Source of the DNA: Malaya genurostris
Lineage: Eukaryota; Arthropoda; Insecta; Diptera; Culicidae
NCBI RefSeq assembly: GCF_030247185.1
Contig: NC_080572.1
Coordinates: forward strand, 124,062,928-124,126,927
Direction of reading: 5' to 3'
DNA length: 64,000 nucleotides
Shown here: piece by piece, positions 1 through 13,316 of the stretch
Position numbering within the stretch: the first letter of the stretch is position 1
Layout: every line of letters starts with the position of its first letter
Program-made: the position numbers and the translations under genes
Notes under the pieces: generated by a model
Told to the model about the DNA's origin: nothing
Databases searched by the model: none
What the model saw: only the letters and a program-made list of their open reading frames with translations

Positions 1-986
1 ACTCAGTGAATAACTAGGTTTCTTAAAAAAAATCTCGAAACAATATGAACTGAATATTAATGACAGATGTCTAATCTCTTGAAACTATCGACATCAGCTG
101 TTGGACAGTACAATATTCATAACAACCAGAGCCATCTTTTGAAAGCGAGACGAACTAATTTTTACTTCCAATATAAGCGGTTGGGTCGATTGATTTGATG
201 ATTTCGACAAAATTATTGATGCTATATGAAGAAAGTACATTGAAAAAAGCCGTCGTTGCGTAACGGTACCCCCATTCATCTCAGCTCCTCTATTCATCTC
301 ATATACTTAAAGCATAAGTTAGAGTAAGATCTGCTATCTCTGCTCTCCTTAAAGGTGAAATGAAAATAGGAGCATTTGCTTCTAGTTTTCGCGAAGCATT
401 ATCGCATAATCGTCGACCTATTTTTTCTGCGATATTGTATTCGATTTTGTCTCAATTCGTCGATTGCATGTCAGGTAGCCGCCAAATACTGAGATTAGAT
501 GACTATTGGTACAATAACCCTATTTGTAATATATTTTGAAAATGAAACTTAAGGATCGAATAGTTGAAAAAGTGTTTTCGACTTTTCTGTATGTTGGGTT
601 TTTGAACATTGTTATTTTTTTTTTATTTTAATAAAAATACTAAAAACTTCGAATAAAAAATTTGTTCACCAAAATTTTGCTGAATATCATATGTTTTCGT
701 ATTTATTCAAATAAGAAGCTAATTTTTCAAGAATATTGTATATGTTGGAGAGTCGTTTTTGGTACAAATTTCTTATTATTTCATAAAACCTAGAATTTGA
801 AACATTTTCAAAATTTCTATTCTATATACAAAAACTGTAATAAATAAATTATTTTCTTAAATGAATATTAAAAAAACAAATATCCAACTTGTGACTTTTT
901 GGGCCGATAACAGTTAACCAAAAATGTTCTATATTCCGAATACACAATTCATGTTAAACCGTTTTACCTCGTTTCATAGTTCGTAT
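1..986. other. AT-rich DNA without a recognisable gene
   Basis: I see no coding sequence of credible length or composition here. The stretch is rich in A and T runs. It ends at the target site of the LINE that begins at 999. Confidence 0.6.
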
Positions 987-995
987 CCATCTTTA

Positions 996-998
<3 letters not shown>
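987..998. repeat. Target-site duplication, left copy
   Basis: CCATCTTTATTT at 987-998 recurs exactly at 5666-5677. The two copies flank the minus-strand LINE. The left copy runs directly into the poly(T) that is the element's poly(A) tail on the minus strand, as expected for target-primed insertion. Its exact right edge is ambiguous because the duplication ends in T. Confidence 0.8.
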
Positions 999-1027
<29 letters not shown>

Positions 1028-1240
1028 ATTTATTGGAATATGAGTTAAAATTAAATTATTAAGATTTAAATTGGGTGTTCAGCCACAAGTGGTGACTTTT
1101 CAGCCCTGTTATATATATATGATTTGGTTATTACCATGAAGACATCATTTGCTTCAATTCTGAGATTTTTGTGTAGGGAAAATTCTAAACCTACTTGTAT
1201 TGTGTAATGGGGAAAAGGAACTTATATACTAACTTACTAA

Positions 1241-3890
1241 CTAATACAGAGAGCGAATCGATTCAATTGAAGATTGCATCGATTTTTGTCGGAATTTGCT
1301 TATAATATTATGTGACATTACATCTAATGGTTCTATATTTGTGAGTCTGTGTAACTCATTTGTACTAAACCAGGGAGGACGCTTCAGAATCATTTTCAGA
1401 ATTTTATTCTGAATCCTTTGAAGCGTTTTCTTCCTGGTGGAACAACAGCTTGACCAAATTGGTACCGCATAAAGCAAGGCTGGTCTGAAAATTTGTTTAT
1501 AAATTAACAATTTGTTTTTTAGACAGAGCTTAGAATTTCTGTTTATAAGAGGATATAAACATTTAATATATTTATTACACTTTGCCTGGATTCCTTCAAT
1601 GTGATCCTTGAAAGTGAGTTTTTTGTCATACGTTAAACCTAAGTATTTAGCTTGATCAGACCATGTCAATTCCAAGCCATTCAATTTGAGAATGTGATTA
1701 TTGTTTGGTTTAAGGAAAGAAGCTCTTGGCTTGTGAGGAAAGATAATTAATTGCGTTTTTGCTGCATTTGGTTTAATTTTCCATTTTGACAGATAATCAC
1801 TGAAAATATTTAAACTTCTTTGTAGGCGACTGCAGATCACTCTTAGATTTCTACCTGTGGCTAACAGACTTGTGTCGTCACAGAATAGCGATTTCTGACA
1901 ACCAACGGGTAGATTTGGAAGATCAGAAGTGAAAATATTATACAAGATTGGAGCTACACTCGAACCCTGCGGAACACCGGCTCGTACGGGTAGCAATTCA
2001 GATTTACAATTCTGATAGCTAACCTGAAGAGTACGATCAGTTAAATAATTTTGAATCATTTTGATCAAATAAATAGGAAACTGGAAATCAGACATTTTTG
2101 CTATTAAACCTTTGTGCCAAACACTGTCGAATGCTTTTTCTATGTCTAGAAGAGCAACTCCAGTGGATAACCCAGAAGATTTATTTGATTTTATCATGTT
2201 CGTTACTCTGACAAGTTGATGAGTAGTTGAATGTTCATGACGAAATCCAAACTGCTCTGGTAAAAAAATTGAATTCTCATTTATATGAGTCATCATTCTT
2301 AACAAGATAATTTTTTCAAAAAGTTTACTGATAGAAGAAAGTAAGCTATTTGGGCGATAACTTGATGTTTCTGCTGGGTTTTTATCAGGTTTTAGGATAG
2401 GAATTACTTTAGCGTTTTTCCATCTTTTTGGGAAGTAAGCTAATGAAAAACACTTGTTGAAAATTTTAACCAGGAGTCTCAAGGCAACATCGGGAAGATT
2501 TAATAAGAATATTAAAAATTCCATCATTACCAGGAGCTTTCATGTTTTTGAGTTTCCTAATAATTGATTTAATTTCATCAAAATTCGTCTCAATAATGTC
2601 ATCGTGTGATAACACTTGGGTTGAAATATGATCATACTTCAGTGAGACTTCATTTTCAATAGGACTCACAACGTTTAAATTAAAATTGTGGACACTCTCG
2701 AACTGCTGAGCTAGCTTTTGAGCTTTTTCACCATTTGTAAGAAGTATTTGATTTCCTTCCTTGAGAGCAGGAATTGGTTTCTGAGGTTTCTTAAGAACCT
2801 TAGAAAGTTTCCAGAAAGGTTTAGAATATGGTTTAATTTGTTCAACTTCTTTAGCGAAATTTTCATTTCGCAAAAGAGTAAATCTATGTTTAATTTCTTT
2901 TTGTAAATCCTTAACTATGTTTTTCATAGCAGGATCACGAGAACGTTGATATTGTCGTCGACGAACATTCTTTAACCGAATGAGCAGTTGAAGATTGTCA
3001 TCGATGATAGGAGAATTTAATTTAGTTTGAGCTTTGGGAACTGAAAGATTTCTAGCTTCGATAATATAATGATTCAAATTATCAATTGCTGTGTCGATGT
3101 CCGCAGAATTTTCTAAAATAGTTTCATGATCCACATGATTTTCAATGTGAGATCTGTAATCCAACCAATTAGCTCTATGATAGTTGAAAATAGAACTAAT
3201 TGGATTAATTATAGCTTCGTTGGAAAGTCTGAATGTTACAGGAAGATGATCTGAGTCAAAATCAGCATGAGTAATCGGTTCACTACAAATGTGACTTTGA
3301 TCTGTTAGAACCAGATCAATTGTAGACGGGTTTTTCACGGAAGAGAAACAAGTTGGATTACTGGGATGAAGAACTGTAAAGTAACCAGCTGAGAGTTGAT
3401 TATGAAGTATTTTACCATTACTGTTATTTTGCCTACAATTCCACTGGACATGCTTAGCATTTAAGTCCCCTATTACGAAAAATTTCGATCGATATCTTGT
3501 AAGTTTTTGCAAATCGCCTTTAAAGAAATTTAATTGTTCACCGGTGCATTGGAATGGCAAATATGCTCCAGCGATGAAATAAATTCCATGAATGGTTTCA
3601 ACTTCGATTCCCAAGCTTTCAATAACTTTAGTATTGAAAGAAGGTAAAATTCGATGTTTAATTTGCCGTTGGACAAAAATGGCAACTCCACCACCCATTC
3701 CAGTAAACCTGTCAAATCGATGAACCACATAATGTGGATTACTTTTCAATTTTACATTTGGTTTAAGAAAAGTTTCTGTCACAATGGCAATATGAATTTT
3801 GTGAACTTTGAGAAAATTATAAAATTCATCTTCACTCGATTTCAAAGATCGAGCATTCCAATTTAAAATATTCAAATAATTATTTAACAT
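1241..3890 (-). pseudogene. LINE ORF2: endonuclease-reverse transcriptase, frameshifted
   Basis: The polyprotein nicks target DNA and copies the LINE RNA at the nick. The N-terminal part (3890 to about 2470) is an AP-like endonuclease: LNWNARSLK at the start, a TET motif, then GDLNAKH and SDHLPV near the end of the domain. The C-terminal part (about 2527 to 1241) is the reverse transcriptase, with AFDSVWH, GVPQGSSVAPILYNI and FCDD at the catalytic site, where most relatives have FADD. One frameshift near 2470-2530 separates the halves, just after a KAPGNDGI motif at the start of the RT. I chose the ATG at 3890, which overlaps the ORF1 stop (3880-3882). The length, about 880 codons, is normal for Jockey ORF2. 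Confidence 0.85.
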
Positions 3891-5369
3891 CACTGTTAAA
3901 TTTTAAATTCATTATAATATTATTTGCAAATTTCCATCCGATTTGAAATGCTTCAAAAAGTGATGAAGTCGAATTCATTTGGATGATCAATTGAAAAAGT
4001 TGATCTTGTAGGTAGATCATTTTATTTTCAGTTATATCGCCTAAATCGACTTCATTTAAAGAAGCGAATGGCATTGAAGGAATATTTGTAGGTAGACTGC
4101 CATTAGAAGAAGATGATTTGGCCGGTCTACCTATTAATAAATTGTTTTCGTTAGAAGAAGAACTGCAAGGCGGTCCTGTGTTTTGATTATTTACATTAGA
4201 AGAAATAGGAGATAGATTTCTACCTAATATACCAGCATAACTGACATTAGAAGAAGATGATGACGAGGTCGATCTACCTGCAATAAATTGCTTTCGTTAG
4301 AAGACGAATTGGCAGGTGCCTTAGAAGAATTTTCAGGTATGTTCTGTAAATTTAAGGTCGTTGATTTGACTTGTTGTCTAAGCGAACGAGCGTTTAAAAT
4401 TTTTTCCCTGACAGGACATTTCAAATAATTGGATTTATGATTTCCATTGCAATTTGAACATGAAAATTTATCAGTGGTTTCATTCATTGGACAAACGTCT
4501 TTCGAATGCGATTTACCACAATTCAAACACCGTATATCCATATGACAATTTTTGGTTCCATGGCCGAAGCCTTGGCAACGACGACATTGCGTTAAGTTTG
4601 CAATACGATTATGCCGTTTATAATGTTCCCAATGAATTTTAATGTGGGAAATGAAACGTACTTTTTCTAAAGTTTTCAAATTGTTTACATCACTTCGATT
4701 GAAGTGTATTAGGTAAAGTTCATGGGAAATTCCAGAGCGTGGTTTAGAAGTACCATTCGCTCTTTTTTTCATAAGTATTACTTGGGAAGGGACAAAACCA
4801 AGCAATTCTTTTATTTCATTTTTAATTTCATCAATACTTTGATCATTTGATAATCCTTTCAAGACAGCATTGAAGGGTCTGTCTGATTTTATATCATATG
4901 AATAAAATTTATGAAGTTTTTCGGACAAATATCGAATAAGACGTTCGGAATCTTCCAATCCATCCACCAAGACTCGACATTCACCTCTTCGTCCGATTTG
5001 AAATGAGACTTTTACTTCCGGGAGAAAAGTAGAAAGCTCAGTACGGAATGCTTTGAAGTCGGAAATCATCACCGTCACTGGTGGCATAGATTGATGTTTC
5101 TTCCCAGAACGACAAGCGTCCATTTTGGGAATTTTTGAAGAATTTTCTTCTATGTCGCTACAATCGGATTCAGGAAGAATCTCGTAAATATTGTTAGACG
5201 GCATAGGATCAACGGAAGGGAAATCCGTCCGTTGTCTTTTATTTTTACATTCAGATTCTATAAAATCGTGAATGTTATTAGAAAAATGTTGAATAACGGA
5301 TTGTGATTTATTCCGTATTGAATTATTCTTAGCCTTAGGCTTGTTGCCTTTCCGGTTGGACGCAGGCAT
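3880..5369 (-). pseudogene. LINE ORF1: zinc-knuckle nucleic-acid-binding protein, frameshifted
   Basis: ORF1 proteins of Jockey-type LINEs bind the element's RNA and form the ribonucleoprotein. The reading starts with MPASNRKGNKPK at 5369 and is Lys/Asn/Ser-rich. A region of about residues 90-230 resembles the RNA-recognition-like part of these proteins. Three cysteine clusters follow at about residues 260-320 (CRRCQGFGH.T.NC, CLNCGKSH..DVC and CSNCNGNHKSNYLKC), which are CCHC-type knuckles. A frameshift near 4270 separates this part from a Ser/Asn-rich tail that continues in another frame and stops at 3880. Similar N-terminal sequence recurs at 46423. Confidence 0.8.
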
Positions 5370-5465
5370 TTTTGAAATTAATGAAATTTTAAATTAAATT
5401 AACTAGGCTAAATTAGTCTTCGATTAGACTCCTAGCTAGCCTTAAAAAAGGCTGATTAATTTCTT

Positions 5466-5527
5466 AGTCACTCTAATATCACTCTTTGTATCACTTAGTC
5501 ACTCTAATATCACTCTTTGTATCACTT
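5466..5527 (-). repeat. 31-bp tandem duplication in the LINE 5' UTR
   Basis: Two adjacent 31-bp copies begin at 5466 and 5497 (AGTCACTCTAATATCACTCT...). They lie between the element's 5' end and ORF1. In LINEs, 5' UTR repeats can carry promoter activity, but nothing here proves that. Confidence 0.7.
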
Positions 5528-5665
5528 AGTCACTTAGTTAGTGATTCAGGTAGCCTTGAAAAAGACTGAAGCCTTGAATCAATGAAACTCTAGGTAGCCA
5601 GAAAAAAATTCCAGGAGCCAAGAGCTATACGCGTGCGGTGCGAACGACTGTTCAACACCGACTGA

Positions 5666-5677
5666 CCATCTTTATTT
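5666..5677. repeat. Target-site duplication, right copy
   Basis: This is the exact second copy of CCATCTTTATTT. It abuts the 5' end of the minus-strand LINE, which shows that this copy is not 5'-truncated. Confidence 0.8.
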
Positions 5678-6200
5678 AAGCATTCTTCCACATACCGAGA
5701 CATTGTGGTTTACTAAAATCGATTAATATTGCGTAAAGATAGTTGTTCCCTTATTCTTTTAATATACTTTCTCCCGTATTCCGAAAAGATGCTTATTGTG
5801 GTTGACCAAAATCAATTTATATGATGTAAAAAACAAAAAGTGCATTAAGGAGTGTATCGAAAATAAGCTATCCACAAATTTTTCTTTCAAATTATGAAAA
5901 AAAAACCATATTTTATTCAAACTACAAATCGATCCTTTATTGTACGAGGTTAAACTTGAGCATAATGAAAACCGGATGAAATTTAAGTTATTCCTTCACG
6001 AATTTTTGAACTTTTGATCGAACGCTCTTCATCAAGTGCCGGACAAGTGTTGCATCACATTTTTTGGACGCTTGAGCCCAAACTTTTTGAACTTTTGATC
6101 GAACGCTCTTCATCAAGTTCCGAACAAGTGTTGCATCACATTTTTTCTAAGGATAACTACAAAACTATATCATAGAACATCAGCGAATGGTAGTCAAAAA
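5678..6200. other. Intergenic DNA with an imperfect 78-bp tandem duplication
   Basis: There is no gene. A segment starting TTTTTGAACTTTTGATCGAA near 6003 is repeated about 78 bp later, and both copies end in a CAAGTGTTGCATCACATTTTT phrase. The origin is unknown; degraded DNA-transposon sequence is possible. Confidence 0.5.
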
Positions 6201-6204
6201 AAGA

Positions 6205-7300
6205 AATACTATGCCTCCCACCACTAGTACTGATAGACGACGGCGATATCGAGATGGTTGACGAATTCGTGCGTAAATTGACATACCGATAACCGTACTT
6301 TGATCAAGAAAAACCCTTCGATTGTATAAAGTACGCCACCGCACGAATCTCGGAGAGGGCTACGGCAAGGTGATAGACTCTCTTGTATCTTGTTCAATAT
6401 TGCCTTGGAAGGTGTGATTCGAAGAGCGAGGATAGACACGAGTGGCACGATCTTCCGAAAGTCCGCACAACTTTTTGGCTTCGCTGACGATATAGATATT
6501 GTAACACGTAACCTTGAGAAGATGACGGAAACCTACATCGGACTGAAAGCTGAAGCTAGGCGTATCGGACTGGCCATAAATGCGTCGAAAACAAAATGCA
6601 TGAGAGGAAGAGGCTCTAGAGAAGAAACACTACGCCTCCCACCACGAATATTGATAGACGGTGACGATATCGAGGTGGTTGACGAGTTTGTGTATTTGGG
6701 CTCACTGGTGACCGCCGACAATGACACCAGCAGCGAAATACAGAGACGTATTTTGGCAGGGAATCGTGCGTACTTTGGACTCAGAAAAACCCTCCGATCG
6801 AGAAAAGTACGCCACCGCACGAAATTGACCATCTACAAAACGCTCATTAGACCGGTTGTTCTCTATGGCCACGAGACCTGGACTATGTTGGCAGAGGACC
6901 ATCGCGCCCTCAGTGTTTTCGAAAGAAAGGTACTGAGGACCATCTATGGCGAAGTGCAGATGGAAGATGGAACGTGGAGACGGCGTATGAATCACGAATT
7001 GCAACTGCTGCTAGGAGACTCATCGTACGGACAGCTAAAATCGGACGTCTACGATAGGCTGGGCATGTCATAAGGATGTCGGACGACAGCCCAGTGAAAA
7101 TGGTTCTTGAATCTAATCCGACTGGTACAAGAAGAAAAGGAGCGCAGCGAGCAAGGTGGATCGATCAACTGGAGGGTGATCTCAGAAGCATCCGTGCCTT
7201 GAGTGGCTGGCGACGAGCAGCCATGTACCGAGTTATGTGGAGACGTATTCTTGATACAGCAAAGGACACCCCAGGCCTATAGCTGTTAGGTAAGGTAAGC
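6205..7300 (+). mobile_element. RTE-clade LINE fragment (reverse transcriptase C-terminal half)
   Basis: The longest open part, 6390-7073, starts FNIALEGVIRRA and contains the catalytic FADDIDI motif. Typical RTE phrases follow: INASKTK, VDEFVYLGSL, RTKLTIYKTLIRPVVLYG and TWRRRMNHEL. A frameshift near 7073 leads into the last part (7076-7282), RARWIDQLEGDLR...WRRILDTAKD, which ends at the TAG at 7280-7282. The 3' tail is GGTAAGGTAAG-like, and the same tail ends the copy at 27.99 kb. At 6205-6350 there is a shortened, rearranged duplicate of the 6635-6830 part, so the piece is mosaic and defective. The endonuclease half is absent. Confidence 0.8.
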
Positions 7301-8025
7301 GCACATAATAAGTAGCAATTAGATCAATGTTCAAGATGATTACAATAATGGATTGAGACTGCAATTTTATATTTCATGTTCTGTGAATTTTTTTCAAATT
7401 TTTAAGATCAATACCAAATTAAAATTTAAGCGTCGTCTCTATAAGCAACCAAAAGTTCCACAGTGCCTGTCAAATGTTCACTTTGTTAGATCTCTAAAAT
7501 ACGCGTATCACTTTTTGGCAACTTGAACGTACAGAAAAAGTTCTGAGGATACTTTTTCGCTGTTTAAAAACTGTATTAGGAACTGCTTCAAAGTTTGTTC
7601 TGTTGCGTCGGGTGAACATATGAGTATGATCAATTCCTTAAAAACTGACTCTTCAGAATGCTTTGTATGTTTCTTAAGCCAAATATTTTCTACGAACTTT
7701 TGGTTACTTGGGCTAAATACTAATTGTAAATATATCCTACTCTCCGAATGAACAACTCTAGAAGAGAACCTCTTTGATTAGAGATGAAAATCTGTGTATT
7801 TGCTCGATTTTTCTTTAACAGCAGTATTTCACATTTTCACTTTAATTTTTTGTGATATTTCTTTTCGGACTAAAGCAATGTGTCAAATTCCGTTGATTGT
7901 AGGTTAAGCAATCAGAAAAATAATGGAGAGAAACGTTAACCACTTAGTCGTTTTACAATTCTGACGTACGAAAACATAAATTCGAACAAATTTTTGGGCG
8001 AGACGAAGTTCGACGGGTCAGCTAG
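7300..8025 (+). mobile_element. Helitron-like non-autonomous element (copy A)
   Basis: The segment is similar in stretches to 47945-48720. Shared phrases include ATCAATGTTCAAGATGATTAC, TTTTTGGCAACTTGAACGTACAGA and the end GGCGAGACGAAGTTCGACGGGTCAGC. This copy ends in CTAG followed by T. A CTRR end with a short GC-rich inverted motif just upstream and insertion before T is the hallmark of Helitrons. The 5' end is not defined and no Rep/helicase is present. The assignment is an inference from one terminus and two copies. Confidence 0.5.
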
Positions 8026-8032
8026 TAGTAAT

Positions 8033-10420
<2,388 letters not shown>

Positions 10421-10500
10421 AGTTCTCACTAAATTTCTGTTTGAGCTGTTAGTAGTTACACTCTCACAAAGTCACTATTTTCACAGTTACTATTTTCACA
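10421..10500. repeat. Terminal-repeat-like segment shared with 31975-32095
   Basis: Two blocks of this segment recur in inverse orientation at 31975-32095: AAATTTCTGTTTGAGCTGTT followed by AGTAG, and TTACACTCTCACAAAGTCAC followed by TATTTTCACAG. In the other copy, extra DNA separates the two blocks. The second block adjoins a DD37E-like transposase remnant there, so it is probably a transposon end. Confidence 0.6.
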
Positions 10501-10779
10501 AAAGTGTATCAAACGTTATAATGCAGATACGTGTTTCGGAATGTTATTTACATCCTTCTTCAGTGTATCGGTTTTATAAGTTTATTGAAAGAATGCTGCA
10601 GTGAAGTTTCTTTTATACTAACGTAAGTAAGTGAAAACGTAAGTAGCTAAACCTCAAAAGGAACAAAAAAATTGAAACGGAAAAAATAGGTAACAGAAAC
10701 TGGAAGAGTTAAGTGTTTTCTATGTTTGTTTTTATCTTGAATATGGGTTTTAAAGCCGGGGTAAAATGAATGATATTAA

Positions 10780-11825
10780 TAATAATAATGGATATGGGTA
10801 GTAACTGGAAAAGCCAAGAAGATCTATTCCCTTGGTCTCGGTTTAATGAAGAGATGGAGTTATTTTTTAATATTTCTAAAGTTTCTGCTGAATCTAATTA
10901 CCATGGATTGGAAATTTGTCTTAAGATTTTTATGTCATTATTAGTGAGTTCATGATCTTTGAAAAAGGCATGCTCTGCTACTTTTGACTTGAAGTGATGT
11001 GGTATTCCCTTTTCCAATTCATTGGATGCTATTTCTGAGATATGTCTAGTGTTTTCTTTGTTTGTCCGATGTATATTTTATCGCAATGAGGACACGAGAT
11101 TTTATATACCCCAGACTTTTTCAAATTCTCTGTAGGATCTTTTGTAGAACCTAGTAAAGTTTTCAATTGGTAGTTCATACTGCTGAACACTAAATCTAAA
11201 TCAAATTTTTTTAGTTTTGATTTTAATGGGTGTGAAAAATTTCGATTGAAGTCCACCGATACTCTTTTAAAATTTTCAGAAGAGGGGGTCAAAATTGTAA
11301 GTGATTGTTTTTTCAACAGTCTTAATTTTTTTATCGAATATGGTTTGAATTGTATGCTCTGGATATCCATTGAACTTTCCAATTTAGAAAATAAAGTTTT
11401 TCTCTTGTATCGCAGAATCTTTTGTGAAGGGCAAGGATAGTATTCTGTGAATCATATGGTGGAATGCTGCCATTTTGTGTTAATGGGAATGATTAGAAGT
11501 ATTTGGTATGACACGGTCCGTATTTTTGGTTTCCTATATATTTCGAAAGTTAAGGATTTCGCCTTCCGGACAATAAGAATATCCAAGAAAGGTAAACTGT
11601 TGTCTTGCTCTTCCTGATAGGTGAATTTAATATTTTTATGTAAATCATTAAGAAAAGTAAAAATTAGTAGTAAAAAGTTCTGTCAATCGATGTTTAATCA
11701 AGAAAAAAAAATACTCGAGTACCACCTACACTTGCAAAAGTTTATGGCGAACCTCGAATATGTAAAACACCGTTTCTTAAATTTAAAGTGGGTGATTTCA
11801 ATCTTAACGACATCATAAGGCAGTT
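10780..11825 (-). mobile_element. Penelope-like retroelement fragment with GIY-YIG endonuclease
   Basis: On the minus strand the upstream part (about 11825-11450) reads as the end of a Penelope-type reverse transcriptase: LPFLDILIVRKAKSLTFEIYRKP, then PNTSNHS and a KMAAFHHMIHRIL-like phrase. Downstream, at about 11120-11041, is SGVYKISCPHCDKIYIGQTKK, the start of a GIY-YIG nuclease domain. The domain tail (VAEHAFFKDHELTN...LFQLL) follows with frame changes to about 10790. This order, RT then GIY-YIG, is diagnostic for Penelope-like elements. Several frameshifts and the lack of the RT N-terminal half show a dead, truncated copy. Confidence 0.8.
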
Positions 11826-13314
11826 CAGGAGCATCAATCTCTCCGTTGATCAACTTAAATATATGATGAAAAAATCACCATTCTTGCGATTTTTTTCAGA
11901 ACTATCGATCAACAAAATAACATTTTGTAATTTTTCCGTGGAAAAATACTGAGAAATAAGTCGGTAAAGAGGTATTTTTGAGAACGCTTCTTGAAAATAA
12001 TGATTTGCGGTGTCCACTGTATCTCAGCGCAGACTAATCACAAGTCAACAATTCAAAGCAGCATAGTAAGAGTAGAAGTTTTTCTAGACCCGAACGTTTT
12101 TGTTTGATATTTTTATTTATTTTTTCAGTTTTTGGTGGTTCTTCAAAGTGAAAACTACGATTTTTCACGAAAAAATCCGCCATTTTGTAGCTGTAAAACC
12201 TCCCCAAAGTAACAAACAACGAAAAGTAAAACGTTGGGGTCTGGTTTTTTATATGTAGAAAGTGTGTGCAAAATTTGAACAAAATTGGTGCAGTAGTTTT
12301 TTAATGACGATGAACACGCACTTTTAAAACCTGCTTTTGAGAATAACGCGTTTAAAGTTTTTTGTCTATAAAATCAATGGAAACAATTTATGACTTCAGG
12401 GAGCCAGTAGGGTCTAACATTTTCAAAAAATCATATTTTTTCTTGTATGATTTATTACAGGGTCCGGCACTCGAAGTGTAACCAATTAAAAAGGCCATAA
12501 ATTCAGTTTGGAAAATTACTTTTACTTAATTCAAAGCACAAAATGTGTAAAAATAATACAAAATTCAGAATCAATTCACTTTTGCTCGATATGACCACCT
12601 TTTGCCTTGACTTGATGACTTGAGAGGGCGAAGGAGTTGCTTCGCCAAATTTGGGGGTACACAGGCACACAGATTTTCCAAGTTGAAACGCAGATTTAAA
12701 AATGGCAACTCTGCTTGAGAGCCGCGGTTCAATTTTGAAGAGCCGTGGTTCGTTCGCTCATTGCTACGAGTCGGTTCAAATGAACGGCTCGTGAGCGCTC
12801 GCCCATCACTAAGTTCAACCAAGATACGAGATGATAATCCAAGATAATTTGCAAAGAAGTATTTTATGACCTATTTTGTCAAAAGTAGTTTTGAGATCGG
12901 TATAGATAACATCCATTTAATTTAGCTTCCATACTAGTTATGCACTGGGATTTGAAAGCCACAAAATTAGTTGTAACTGATCTCTCGGGCATAAAACCAT
13001 GCAGATCGAATGAAATATAATTCTTTGCGCGATCCAGAATAGCACCGCTCACAATTATTTTAAAATAATTTCGACGACACTGGGGGGGCTGGTTATTCCG
13101 CAATAATTCGTTAAAATACGTCCATCATTACTTTTACTCAAACGAACGATTGAAAATGATTCTCAATGGTTCTGCTAAAGTTGAAGAACAGCGACACAAA
13201 ATAACGGCTGGTATTCCACCCGGACCAGAAGAGAAGGAACGTTTATTTTTTTTTTTGCTGCTTGCTCAACCAATTGTGGTGTAACGGTAAAAATGTCCAA
13301 ATCGATCAAATCAC
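11826..13314. other. Intergenic DNA with dispersed-repeat character
   Basis: No gene is supported. The part at about 12030-12310, with GTGTGCAAAATTTGAAC followed by an AAATTGGTGCAGTAG phrase, has the look of a dispersed repeat but has no second copy in this window. Confidence 0.4.
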
Positions 13315-13316
13315 TA

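Larger units (their letters stand above)
999..5665 (-). mobile_element. Near-full-length Jockey-clade (Juan-like) non-LTR retrotransposon
   Basis: The element is about 4.67 kb, reads on the minus strand and has a poly(A) tail (poly(T) at about 996-1019). Its 5' end on the minus strand starts TCAGTCGGTG, an initiator-like sequence as used by the internal promoters of Jockey-type elements. It encodes ORF1 with zinc knuckles and ORF2 with AP-type endonuclease and reverse transcriptase. ORF1 and ORF2 overlap by 11 bp. Each ORF carries one frameshift, so this copy is probably not autonomous. Size, ORF order and poly(A) tail fit the Juan elements of mosquitoes, but the family name is an inference. 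A deleted relative lies at about 45.25-47.80 kb. Confidence 0.85.

Noticed and set aside
5830..6145. Possible Tc1-type transposon around the 78-bp duplication
   Set aside because: No paired inverted ends or transposase motif could be shown.
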